NCBI RefSeq assembly: GCF_022369475.1
Contig: NZ_CP059600.1
Coordinates: 1,859,355 to 1,923,354, forward strand
Length of the DNA stretch: 64,000 bases
From: Campylobacter sp. RM12651
Lineage (GTDB): Bacteria; Campylobacterota; Campylobacteria; Campylobacterales; Campylobacteraceae
Direction: 5' to 3'
This document shows, piece after piece, positions 52,157-61,483 of this stretch; the first letter of the stretch is position 1, and each line of letters opens with the position of its first letter. Both the position numbers and the translations under genes were made by a program. Below the pieces are notes generated by a model. It saw only the letters and a list, made by a program, of their open reading frames with translations, had not been told where the DNA came from and did not search any database.

Positions 52157-54370
52157 ATGGGATTCAGAATTAACACAAACGTGGCGGCGCTAAGCGCTCA
52201 TGCAAACGCATCTATGAACAATAGATCAATTGACAGTTCTTTAAACAAGTTAAACTCAGGTTTTAGAATTAACTCTGCTGCTGATGATGCTTCAGGTATG
52301 GCAATTGCTGATAGTTTAAGAAGTCAAGCAAGTTCTCTTGGTCAAGCTATTATGAATGCTAATGATGCTATTGGTATTATTCAAACAGCTGATAAGGCTA
52401 TGGATGAGCAAATAAAAATACTTGATACAATTAAGAATAAAGCTATTCAATCAGCTCAAGATGGTCAAACAACTGAAACAAGACGCTCACTTCAAGCTGA
52501 TATTTCAAGACTTATGGAAGAATTAGACAATATTGGTAATACTACATCATTCAATGGTCAAAAGCTTCTAAGTGGAACGTTTTCAAACAAAGAATTTCAA
52601 ATTGGTGCATATTCAAATGAGACAGTTAAGGCTAGTATAGGGGCAACTACAAGTGATAAGATTGGTTTAACTAGGTTTGAGACTGGGCATAACGTAAGAC
52701 AAAGCGACCTTGCTTTAGGAGATAAAATTAATCTTACATTTAAAAACGTAGATGGAATTAATGATGTTACATTTGAGCCAGTGCAAATTGCTCAAGGTAA
52801 TAATATTAAAGCAGGTCAAGGTTTAGGTGCTTTAGTTGAAGCTATTAATAAATCTACTGATAAAACAGGTATTAAAGCTTCTGTTACGGTTCAAAGTGTA
52901 TTTGAACAACCTATTAAAGCAGGAACTACTTTACAAGGCTTTAGTATAAATGGTGTTACTATTGGTTCTATTGAAGTTAAAGATAAAGATGGAAATGGGG
53001 CTTTAAGAGCTGCAATTAACTCTGTAAAAGATCAAACAGGGGTTGAGGCTAGTGTTGATGAAAAAGGAAGATTAGTACTTGCTAATAGAGATGGTAGAGG
53101 TATTAAGATAACTGATGGGGTGGATAAGAGTTTTCAGGCGAATGGAGCGGCGTATACTGAAACAACAAGTAAAACTGTAGCAGATAAACATGTATTGTAT
53201 GCAAATGGACCAACTGGTCAAAATACTAAGCAAGAACAAAAAGCAATAGATTTTGCAGATGATAAAACTTGGACTACAGGTTCTGCAGTAGCTGGAACAG
53301 CACCAACTGCAGATACAGCAGGTTCTATTTATAATGCAAAAAATACATTTGAAGATATTCAAGCAGCTCATTATGAAATGGATGCGAGAATTGCAGCTGA
53401 TGGTGCTACTAAAGCCAAATCGGCAATACAAACTGATGGAACTATAAACTTTAAAACAGGTGTAGCAGGTAAAGCTTTAAGTGCTGATAAGATTGGTGCT
53501 TTACATTCAACAGCAAATGCTGCTGTAACCAATCCTGGCGCAGGCAAAGATGTATCTGACGCATTAAAAGCATTACAAGAAGATGGTTTAAAATTAGAAG
53601 ATGCTAATAAACTAATAGATAATGCTGTAAGTAAATTACAAGTATTTGTTGATGCAGCTAAAGGTAAAACTATGGCTACAGCTGAAGGTGAAGATGGAAT
53701 GGCGGCTCACGCTATGATACAATTTTTAAAAGGTGTTAAAGAAGGTATCAATGAGCCTAATAGAGCTGGTCTTAAAGATATGATAGGCTTAACTAGTGAC
53801 AATAAGACTAACTTCGGAAGATTAAGTTTTTCATCAACTAATGGTAAAGACATAGTTGTAGAAGCTACTAGGGATTATAAAGATATAGATGGTAATATAA
53901 AAACTATGGATATTACTAGCTCAATAGGCTATGATAAAAATGTTTCTGAAAAAACAGTTAGCTTAAGAGAAACTAATGCTACTATAGATAGAGAAACAGC
54001 AGATGCAATGGGCTTTAATGCTAATGATTGGCAAGCAACTGATGCAGGAGATAATAAGAATGGTTATGCTGCAGGTGTAATGACTTTAAAAGGCGCACAA
54101 GCAATGATGAATATTGCTGAATCAGCTCAAAAAGCTCTTGAAGCAATTAGAAGTGACCTTGGTTCTGTCCAAAACCAACTTGTTTCAACTGTTAATAATA
54201 TTTCAGTTACTCAAGTAAATGTTAAATCAGCTGAAAGTAATATTAGAGATGTTGACTTTGCATCTGAGAGTGCTACATTTAGTAAACACCAAATCCTAGC
54301 TCAATCAGGTGTATATGCAATGAGCCAAGCTAACGCTGTTCAACAAAACGTAATGAGATTATTACAATAG
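52157..54370 (+). CDS. flaA: Expressed flagellin (FlaA-type) with large central domain
   Basis: 737 residues; start behind AAGGAG. N-terminal D0/D1 [18 protein letters not shown] and [22 protein letters not shown]-terminal ...[14 protein letters not shown]. The central part (about 326-535) is unique in this window, flanked by blocks shared with silent cassette 1. It is larger than the usual ~575-residue Campylobacter flagellin, so the D2/D3 surface domain is expanded. It is exported by the flagellar type III system and polymerises as the filament. The only flagellin here with promoter and full start. It is the expression site for the proposed switch with the two silent copies. Confidence 0.95.
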   Translation: MGFRINTNVAALSAHANASMNNRSIDSSLNKLNSGFRINSAADDASGMAIADSLRSQASSLGQAIMNANDAIGIIQTADKAMDEQIKILDTIKNKAIQSAQDGQTTETRRSLQADISRLMEELDNIGNTTSFNGQKLLSGTFSNKEFQIGAYSNETVKASIGATTSDKIGLTRFETGHNVRQSDLALGDKINLTFKNVDGINDVTFEPVQIAQGNNIKAGQGLGALVEAINKSTDKTGIKASVTVQSVFEQPIKAGTTLQGFSINGVTIGSIEVKDKDGNGALRAAINSVKDQTGVEASVDEKGRLVLANRDGRGIKITDGVDKSFQANGAAYTETTSKTVADKHVLYANGPTGQNTKQEQKAIDFADDKTWTTGSAVAGTAPTADTAGSIYNAKNTFEDIQAAHYEMDARIAADGATKAKSAIQTDGTINFKTGVAGKALSADKIGALHSTANAAVTNPGAGKDVSDALKALQEDGLKLEDANKLIDNAVSKLQVFVDAAKGKTMATAEGEDGMAAHAMIQFLKGVKEGINEPNRAGLKDMIGLTSDNKTNFGRLSFSSTNGKDIVVEATRDYKDIDGNIKTMDITSSIGYDKNVSEKTVSLRETNATIDRETADAMGFNANDWQATDAGDNKNGYAAGVMTLKGAQAMMNIAESAQKALEAIRSDLGSVQNQLVSTVNNISVTQVNVKSAESNIRDVDFASESATFSKHQILAQSGVYAMSQANAVQQNVMRLLQ

Positions 54371-54384
54371 TAATAATGAATGGA

Positions 54385-54516
54385 GTTTTTAAGGTGCTTG
54401 TCGCCTTAAAAACTACTAGGATTATTACAATAGTTTTAAAGATAGCTTCGGCTATCTTTAAAAACGACTAAATTATTACAATAGTTTTTAAGGTGCTATC
54501 CTTAGCACCTTTTTTA
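54385..54516 (+). repeat. Modular hairpin array after flagellin
   Basis: After the stop: H1 (54385-54413, stem GTTTTTAAGG/CCTTAAAAAC), a copy of the flagellin 3'-end motif GATTATTACAATAGTTTT (54420-54437), H2 (54434-54463, 13-bp stem with TTCG loop), another copy (54472-54488), then true terminator H3 (54490-54516 with T-run). Silent copy 2 has the modules in order H2, Hx, H1, motif, H3; silent copy 1 has H3 only. Confidence 0.85.
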
Positions 54517-54647
54517 CTTCTTTAACTTTTTAAAAAACATAATCAAAAAACATTTTAAACTTTTAAGAATTTAAAGCAAGAATTTTACTTAAAACTTTAT
54601 AAATTAAACATATTTAGTATAAGATAACGATTATAAAAGGAGTAAAT

Positions 54648-54890
54648 ATGAATGTAATAGTAAAGATGAATGATAATCCGCACTTTTTAAAGGCTTTAAA
54701 AGAATTAGCAAAGGCATTTAACGAGCCGATAAAGATAAAGAAAGAAAAAAGCAAATTAGATGATTTTTATAATAGTAAAGAATTTTTAGATTCTATAAAA
54801 GAAGCAAAAGAATTAAAGGCTGCGTATTTGCGTGGGGAAGTTGAATATATGGACGCTGAAAAATTCGTAGAAGAAAGTATGAAATGGTGA
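54648..54890 (+). CDS. RelB/StbD-type antitoxin
   Basis: 80 residues, start behind AAAAGGAG. Mostly helical and charged with the C-terminal pattern EYMDAEKFVEESMKW, as in RelB-like antitoxins. Its stop overlaps the toxin start by 7 bp. A decayed copy lies at 46874-47119, so this pair is part of the duplicated flagellin block. It should bind and inhibit the RelE-family toxin. Confidence 0.8.
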   Translation: MNVIVKMNDNPHFLKALKELAKAFNEPIKIKKEKSKLDDFYNSKEFLDSIKEAKELKAAYLRGEVEYMDAEKFVEESMKW

Positions 54891-55150
54891 AGTATCAAGT
54901 AAGGGAGACTAAAGCTTACAAAACAGCCTTTAAAAAACTAAGCAAAGCTGATAAAGAATTAACAAATAAAATTATTTTAAGATTGGCAAATGATGAAGTC
55001 TTAGAGCCGATTTATAAAGACCACGCTTTGCAAGGTAAATTTAAGGGCTATAGAGATTGCCATGTGAAAAACGATTTAGTATTAATCTATGAAAAAGATA
55101 AAAATATTCTAACGCTAACTTGCATTAATATTGCAAATCACAGCAATTGA
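54884..55150 (+). CDS. YafQ/RelE-type toxin
   Basis: 88 residues. RelE superfamily pattern: AYKTAFKKLSKADKEL, DHALQGKFKGYRDCHVKNDLVLIYEK, and a C-terminal NIANHSN. The family cuts mRNA on the ribosome. Paired with the overlapping antitoxin. A degenerate second copy lies at 46654-46877. Confidence 0.83.
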   Translation: MVKYQVRETKAYKTAFKKLSKADKELTNKIILRLANDEVLEPIYKDHALQGKFKGYRDCHVKNDLVLIYEKDKNILTLTCINIANHSN

Positions 55151-55805
55151 TTCAAAAAATAATCTTTTTAAAAAAAATAATAGCTTAAACATAAATTTGA
55201 ATTTATCATATTATTGATTTAATACTATTTAGGCTATCTCTAAATCAAAATACAAAGCTTTGGTAATAATAAAAATATTGCTTTATATTTTTTAGTTTTT
55301 ATGTGTAAATTATTGTTTTAAATTCTTTATTTTTTAATACTTAAAAAAAATCAATATCAGTGAGATTTCAAGTGATTTTATGAGTAAAAAATACAATTAA
55401 ATGCGTAAAAGTAACATAAAAATAACTAAACTTTTAAGAAATTTGTGGATAAAAATTATAAATCTTAGCTATCTTTACCGCTTAGTAATTTGGCAAGATT
55501 TAAGAAGTAGTTTAATACAAACAATAACTTAGCAACTTAAGTTTTCTTACTTTTAAAGAAAATTAAAATATTTTTATTTGAATTATTATTTTAATTCTTT
55601 ATTTTTTGTATTTAGTAATGCGAGTGAATGAATAAAGATTATTATTTAATGGTTATTTTTGCTTCTTTATATCAAAAATTAAGCTTTGCGTCATAATTTG
55701 AGTATATTTAGGCGATAAGATAAATGTATTTTGAAACTCTTTATTCTTAAACTCATTAAAAAACCCAATAAATAATATTTATCGGCAAGATAAAAACATA
55801 TAAAG
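55151..55805. other. Intergenic AT-rich stretch without recognisable gene
   Basis: About 650 bp. No open frame with a good start and no relic of the flagellin duplication could be recognised after the toxin gene. It contains several AT-rich runs and one GAATTTATC-like repeat only. Confidence 0.5.
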
Positions 55806-55834
55806 ATTTTGCACCTTTAAAATAGGTGCAAAAT
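55806..55834 (-). terminator. Terminator of the S6 autotransporter gene
   Basis: ATTTTGCACCT (55806-55816) and AGGTGCAAAAT (55824-55834) form a perfect 11-bp stem right after the stop at 55838. Confidence 0.75.
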
Positions 55835-55837
55835 AAA

Positions 55838-58800
55838 TTAAAAACTCTTTCTTAAAGTCATATTAAGCGAATAATCCACATTCAAATCACCAAAAAATGT
55901 CCTTTCAAACTCGGTCATTAGCCTTAAATTATTCGTGAAATTATAATTAAATGAAGCATTAGTTAGCATTCTTGTATCTTTTTTACCTTCAATTTGTCTA
56001 ATTACATTTAAATCTCTTATGGTTTTATCGCCGTTTTTAGCTAAATCAGCAGCAATTCCAACCCCAAATCTAAATCCAAATCTTGAATCTTCGCTACTTT
56101 GCTTACCAAAACTTAGCATTGTTTTTGTATTAAATGGAACGAATGATTTGCTTTCTAATTTTATATGCTCGGCTTTATTTTCAAGGCTAATCGCACTAAC
56201 ATAGCCACTAATTAACTCAACGCTAGGCTCTAAATAATAATTATTCATATAAAATCTATTGCCTAATTCTACGCTTGCTACTACGCTTTTAGAATGATTA
56301 TTCGCGTTAATATAAATCGCTTTATTATTGCCATTATTTAGCGTTAGAGTATAGTCATTTTTATAATCAACATATTTTGCAATCATATCAATATAAAAAC
56401 CATTATTAAAAATAAAGCTTGAATAAAGTCCCCCGCCTATGCCTTTTACTTTACCTTCTAGCATATTTTTTGTATCTAGTTTATAAATTGAATTAGTAAA
56501 GATAATTCCCGCATAAGCATTGAAATCATCCATTTCGCTAATCTTATCAGCACCGATTTGTAATTCATAATATTTGGTCTTATTATCTTTTAGATACGAA
56601 CTTGCTCCACCGAAATTCCTAATCCAAATTCCGCCATTTGCAACCTCATCTCTTAGCTCTCCCATACGCTTTTGCATATTGTTCCACTCTAAAACATAGT
56701 TAAAAAATGCTTGATTTAGCGTGTTTTTAGCTGTATTTATTGAACTTTCTTTCTCTCTTACGAAGAAGTATTCTTGATAATGGCCTTTTGTTTCTACATT
56801 GCTTGGATTGTTGCTAGGATTTGGGTCAAGCTCAACTATAACAGGCTCTTCTGGGTTATTTGGAGTGCTTGGCTCATCTGGTATTGTAGGCTCATTTGGT
56901 GTTGTTGGGGTGTCTGGCTTAGGCTCAACTGGTTTAGTATCAGGCTCGCTTGGAGTTGTTGGAGTGCTAGGAATACTAGGTTCGCTTGGATTATTAACAC
57001 TAGGCTCATTTGGATTAATAGGCTCACTTGGAGTTGTGTCTGTGTTAGTTGGCGGAGTTGGTTTAGTATCAGGCTCACTTGGTTTATTTGGAGTGCTAGG
57101 CTCATTTGGTGTTGGGCTTGGCTCTGGTGATGGAGTAGATGGTATTTTTTCAAGATACCATTTAGCTGTGCCGTTTTCATCATAGTATTTTACATTAGGT
57201 TTAAGGTCGGCAAATACTGAAGCTTCACCCTTAATATCAAAATAATTTTCAGCCACTAAAGTATCATTAGCCAAACTTGCTATTAGTATTTTATCATCTC
57301 CGTTTAAAAAGTCTTTTTGGATTAGCAAGGTATTATTAGCTCCACTTGTGCTTTTGCTTATATTTAAAGCATTAGTTTTGCTTTCGTAAATATATGTTGT
57401 ATTGGTTGAGTTTAGGCTACTTGCGTTTATATTTGCATTAATCATTGCACCATTAAACTCAAGGCTAGAACTATCATCAGCTGTTATTGTGCCTTTAAAA
57501 TCTGTGCCATTTAAAAGGCTTAGTTTTGAATTGGTTTTCAAATCAAAATTTGAATTAATTTTGATATTTTTAGCAATGCTTTTGCCTTTTGTTACTTCTT
57601 CTTGATATTTTAGATTATTATAATAACTTTCATTTTCTAAACTTCCTTGAAATTCTGTTGCAATAGAATTTGCCTTTATATTTTCTCCATCAAATCTATC
57701 TATATAAGCTAAATTATCGCCAATTTTAATAGTTGAAGAAATAGAATTAATGTTTTTAATATCCACATTTGAATGTTTTAAAATATCAAGACTAGCTTTA
57801 TCTAAAGTTAGGCTAGCCATTTTATAATTTCTCTCTTCCCAATCTTCTTGATCTAGCCTTGTAGGGGTAGTAAACACTTCTTCTTTTAGCTTATCTTTTA
57901 CATCTTGTGATACATAATTATGCACTATTGGATGACCTTGTAAAACTAAATTTCCGTTTTTAAATTCCATATTTTGAATATCTAAACCACCATCATAAAC
58001 AGCGTATTTACCACTATTATTGTGATTTTGAACTATATTAATATTTCCTTTAATATTTCCGTGATAAATAGTATTTGTAGGTTCTGTTGTAGCAAATTTA
58101 TTGATTTCAAGAGTGCTTAAGTTAGTGCTAGTATTTGTTATCACTGCATTATTATCACTCGCGTAAAAATTATTAAGATTAATATTGTTTCCATTTAAAT
58201 CAAGCTTACCTGCATTCTCGCCAAAATATAAATAATTTGTATTTATTTGATTTGCGTTATTTATCTTTAAACTTGAATTATTAGTCATATAAATACTACC
58301 AAAAGTTGTGCCTGAAGAATTTTTAAACTCAACTTCACCCCCACCTATTCTAAAACCTGCATTAGGGCTACTTGAATTAACTATCAATTTACCCGCACCA
58401 ATTTTATGTAAATAATCATTTTTTGCTGTTTTAGGGTCATAATTTACAACCGAATTAGCACCTATATCAAGACCGCCGTGTAAAAAGTCAAAATTACCTT
58501 TAATATCATAAGTTAAATTATCTTTTATAATCAATGCACTAGAACCTAAATCAGCATTAGCACTAAGAGTTAAAGAACCACCATTTATATAAATATCCTT
58601 ATCGTTAGCCATTGCTAATACTCTTTTATTGTAATTTAATTTTGTTTGAGCGCCCAACAAACTATAATAGTGTTTAAACGATAAATCAGCTCCCATTGTT
58701 TTTTCAAGTTCTACCAAACCATCTTTTAAAGAATCAGCATCAAGTATTAAATTAGCCGTAGTGCTTATATTGTGAATTTTATTAAAATTATCCATAGTGT

Positions 58801-59752
58801 GATTATTTACTAAATGATAATTAGTATAAGTACAAGTTACACTATCTCCTTTACAATCAGTACCACTAGTAACACCTACCATATACCATTTCTTATCTTG
58901 ATTATCCCAAACATATAATGCACTTCCACTATCTCCTTTAGAACCAGTACTTGAGAATTGAATTCTATCGCTACCTAATATATTTAGCATATATAAACCA
59001 TATTCATTTTTAAAGCTATTAAAATCGCTTAAATTTGCAATTCCACCTGTAAAGTATTTATTATTAGTGCTTATTGTTTCAGCGTCATTTCTTTGCTCGG
59101 TAATTTTTTGAATACCTGTTCCATTTCTTACAAAAAGTGTATATCTAGAATTATCATATAAAGCAGCCTTACCGCTAGTATCCGAACAGCTCAAACCACC
59201 ATTTTTACAAGCTTCATAATTTGTGTCTTTTCCATTCTCATCATAGTATTTTATTGGAGCAATATCTGCTTTAGTATTTAAATTAATCTTATTCATTCTA
59301 AGCTCAACAAAATCTTCTATATCAGTTCTTGGAGGACAAGTTGTATCAGCACAGTTTTTAAAATAATCATCAAAATTATTAGAAGCACTAACAGCAGTCG
59401 TTCTAACTCCACCAAATTCTATTACTGAACCAGCTTGAATTAATTTATCTTTTCTACTAATCATATGAGCTGCCGTTAAAACTCTGTTTGTTCCTATATT
59501 GGTAAATTCTCCCCTAAACAAATCCCCCGTTTTATTACTAGCACTAAAATCAATCATAGGCATAGAATAAAAACTATCTACTTTTAAAGTCCCATCTTTA
59601 GAACTTACGCTAAGCCCTGTTGTCCCTACTTTAAATTTGCCTTTATTAGCACCAAAATCTAAATAATCTTGATACGAAAATCTACTATCAACGGCACTTG
59701 CATTTAAACTAGAATATAAAATACTCATTAAAATTATTGATTTTTTCAACAT
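55838..59752 (-). CDS. S6-family serine protease autotransporter (IgA protease/SPATE-like)
   Basis: 1304 residues. Signal peptide (1-20). Trypsin-like domain with catalytic triad His96 (NRVLTAAHMI), Asp147 (EDFVELRMNK) and Ser275 (GDSGSALYV), in S6 style. Then a beta-helix stalk (about 350-860), a Pro-rich linker of EPSTP/NEPS-type repeats (about 895-1030) and a C-terminal barrel ending NMTLRKSF. It would cleave host or bacterial proteins at the cell surface. Target unknown. Upstream lies a small palindrome AAATAATCGTTATTT (59774-59788). Confidence 0.85.
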   Translation of the reverse strand: MLKKSIILMSILYSSLNASAVDSRFSYQDYLDFGANKGKFKVGTTGLSVSSKDGTLKVDSFYSMPMIDFSASNKTGDLFRGEFTNIGTNRVLTAAHMISRKDKLIQAGSVIEFGGVRTTAVSASNNFDDYFKNCADTTCPPRTDIEDFVELRMNKINLNTKADIAPIKYYDENGKDTNYEACKNGGLSCSDTSGKAALYDNSRYTLFVRNGTGIQKITEQRNDAETISTNNKYFTGGIANLSDFNSFKNEYGLYMLNILGSDRIQFSSTGSKGDSGSALYVWDNQDKKWYMVGVTSGTDCKGDSVTCTYTNYHLVNNHTMDNFNKIHNISTTANLILDADSLKDGLVELEKTMGADLSFKHYYSLLGAQTKLNYNKRVLAMANDKDIYINGGSLTLSANADLGSSALIIKDNLTYDIKGNFDFLHGGLDIGANSVVNYDPKTAKNDYLHKIGAGKLIVNSSSPNAGFRIGGGEVEFKNSSGTTFGSIYMTNNSSLKINNANQINTNYLYFGENAGKLDLNGNNINLNNFYASDNNAVITNTSTNLSTLEINKFATTEPTNTIYHGNIKGNINIVQNHNNSGKYAVYDGGLDIQNMEFKNGNLVLQGHPIVHNYVSQDVKDKLKEEVFTTPTRLDQEDWEERNYKMASLTLDKASLDILKHSNVDIKNINSISSTIKIGDNLAYIDRFDGENIKANSIATEFQGSLENESYYNNLKYQEEVTKGKSIAKNIKINSNFDLKTNSKLSLLNGTDFKGTITADDSSSLEFNGAMINANINASSLNSTNTTYIYESKTNALNISKSTSGANNTLLIQKDFLNGDDKILIASLANDTLVAENYFDIKGEASVFADLKPNVKYYDENGTAKWYLEKIPSTPSPEPSPTPNEPSTPNKPSEPDTKPTPPTNTDTTPSEPINPNEPSVNNPSEPSIPSTPTTPSEPDTKPVEPKPDTPTTPNEPTIPDEPSTPNNPEEPVIVELDPNPSNNPSNVETKGHYQEYFFVREKESSINTAKNTLNQAFFNYVLEWNNMQKRMGELRDEVANGGIWIRNFGGASSYLKDNKTKYYELQIGADKISEMDDFNAYAGIIFTNSIYKLDTKNMLEGKVKGIGGGLYSSFIFNNGFYIDMIAKYVDYKNDYTLTLNNGNNKAIYINANNHSKSVVASVELGNRFYMNNYYLEPSVELISGYVSAISLENKAEHIKLESKSFVPFNTKTMLSFGKQSSEDSRFGFRFGVGIAADLAKNGDKTIRDLNVIRQIEGKKDTRMLTNASFNYNFTNNLRLMTEFERTFFGDLNVDYSLNMTLRKSF

Positions 59753-59915
59753 TTTTTTGCCTTTTTTTATAAAAAATAATCGTTATTTTATAATGTTTTT
59801 CTTAAATTAAAAATCTAGAATTTAAAAACGATATTTAAATTCTTTAAATCAAATTCTAAAAACAAATTATTCCTTAACTAACTTAAGATATTTTTCCAAA
59901 TTACAAAGGATTTTA

Positions 59916-60395
59916 ATGAAAGAAAAATTAGCAAAACTATATTTAACATTTTTTTATTCAGGTCTTAGTCCGTTTGCAAGTGGCACAATGGGGACTATTG
60001 CGGCATTACCATTTGCTTATTTGTTACTAATTTACACAGATAAAAGCACTTTAATGCTATTAAGTATTGCAATTTTTATTGCAAGTATTAAAATCATTGA
60101 CGATTATGAAAAAACTCACGAACACGATGCTAAAGAAATAGTAATTGATGAGGTTTGTGGGGTTTTTTTGGCGATTGGTATGAGTTTTAACAACTCTTGG
60201 TGGCATTTTGCTTTAGCTTTTATCTTATTTAGGCTTTTTGATATAACTAAGCCAAGTATTATTGGTAAAGTTGATAAAAAGCTAAAAGGTGGCTTAGGCG
60301 TTATGCTTGATGATTTACTTGCAGGATTTTTTGCAGGTCTTTTATGCCTTGTAATTCAAGGAATTTATTTAAATTATTTAAAGGATTTATTATGA
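59916..60395 (+). CDS. pgpA: Phosphatidylglycerophosphatase A
   Basis: 159 residues with PgpA motifs SPFASGTMGT, DDYEKTHEHDAKEIVIDEVCG and LDDLLAGFFAG. Acts in the inner membrane to make phosphatidylglycerol. It overlaps the next gene by 4 bp (ATGA). Confidence 0.92.
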   Translation: MKEKLAKLYLTFFYSGLSPFASGTMGTIAALPFAYLLLIYTDKSTLMLLSIAIFIASIKIIDDYEKTHEHDAKEIVIDEVCGVFLAIGMSFNNSWWHFALAFILFRLFDITKPSIIGKVDKKLKGGLGVMLDDLLAGFFAGLLCLVIQGIYLNYLKDLL

Positions 60396-61474
60396 AAAAA
60401 AGTTTAATTTTATTAGCTTCTAGTGCGGCTTTTGCTTTAGATATTGGTGTAGTTTTACCACTTAGCGGTAGCGTTGCAGCATATGGAAATGCGGCACTTA
60501 ATGGAATAAAAGTAGCAAATGCAATGCAACCAACTTTAAAAAATGGAGAGCAAATCAATTTAAATATAGTTGATACAAAAGGCGATAAAATAGAAGCCAT
60601 CACAGCAACTGAAAGAGTTTTACCAAAAGTTAGTGCAATAATTGGAGAAATGATTACTGCAAATACTATAGTGGTTATGAATACAGCTGAAGCGAAAAAA
60701 GTGCCTGTAATTGCACCAGCTGCTACAAATGATAAATTATTAAAAGGTAAAAATTACGCTGCTAGAGTGTGCTTTAATGATAGTTTTCAAGGCGAAGCTA
60801 TGGCAAAATATTTATTAGCTCAAGGTAAAAAAACAGCAGTAATTGTAAAAGACCAAGCGACTGATTATTCACTAGGTTTATCAAAAGCTTACAAAAAAGA
60901 ATTTATTCAAGGTGGTGGAGAAATATTAAAAGAATTAATTATTACAAGTGGAGATAAAGATTTTAACGCTATTTCAGCTCAAATTGCTAGTTTAAATCCT
61001 GATGTAGTGTATTTGCCACTTTATTATCAAGAAGCAGCACTTTTTGTAAGACAAGCAAAAATCGCAGGTGTTAAAAGTATAATCGCTAGTGCTGATGGGG
61101 TTGCTGATGAGCAATTTATCAAACTTGCAGCAGAGTATTCAAACAATCATTTATATACAGATAGCTTTGATGCAAATGTTCCACCAACAGAACTTAGCAA
61201 AAAATATTTAGCAGAATATGCAAAAGCTTATAATGGAAGTCTTCCATCAAATTTTGCTGCAATTGGTGCTGATGCTTATTTTGTATTAGTAGAAGCTGCA
61301 AATCGTTGCGAGCAAATCACTAGCGAATGTATAAATCAAGAGATTAAAAAAACTAAAGATTACGAAGGCGTTAGTGGGATTATTAGCATAGATAGTACAG
61401 GAGAGACAAAAAGGTCTTTAATTATTAAAGAAGTAGTAAATGAAAACGCAGTTTATAAAGATAGCGTAAAGTAA
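60392..61474 (+). CDS. Branched-chain amino-acid type periplasmic binding protein (LivJ-like)
   Basis: Start at the ATG at 60392, overlapping pgpA; 360 residues. Signal peptide MKKSLILLASSAAFA, then the type I binding fold with IGVVLPLSGSVAAYGNAALNGIKVA and IGEMITANTIVVMNTAEA. It binds leucine/isoleucine/valine or similar amino acids for an ABC importer; the permease genes are not in this window. Confidence 0.9.
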   Translation: MKKSLILLASSAAFALDIGVVLPLSGSVAAYGNAALNGIKVANAMQPTLKNGEQINLNIVDTKGDKIEAITATERVLPKVSAIIGEMITANTIVVMNTAEAKKVPVIAPAATNDKLLKGKNYAARVCFNDSFQGEAMAKYLLAQGKKTAVIVKDQATDYSLGLSKAYKKEFIQGGGEILKELIITSGDKDFNAISAQIASLNPDVVYLPLYYQEAALFVRQAKIAGVKSIIASADGVADEQFIKLAAEYSNNHLYTDSFDANVPPTELSKKYLAEYAKAYNGSLPSNFAAIGADAYFVLVEAANRCEQITSECINQEIKKTKDYEGVSGIISIDSTGETKRSLIIKEVVNENAVYKDSVK

Positions 61475-61483
61475 GGGAGCAAA

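Noticed and set aside
33996-54370. The three flagellins as an assembly artefact
   Set aside because: The central domains, flanking genes and 3' arrays are all different and open, so mis-assembly of one gene does not explain them; long reads would settle it.
56774-57185. Three overlapping frames in the Pro-rich linker of the S6 autotransporter
   Set aside because: Repetitive DNA gives long open frames in several phases; only the minus-strand autotransporter has domain support.
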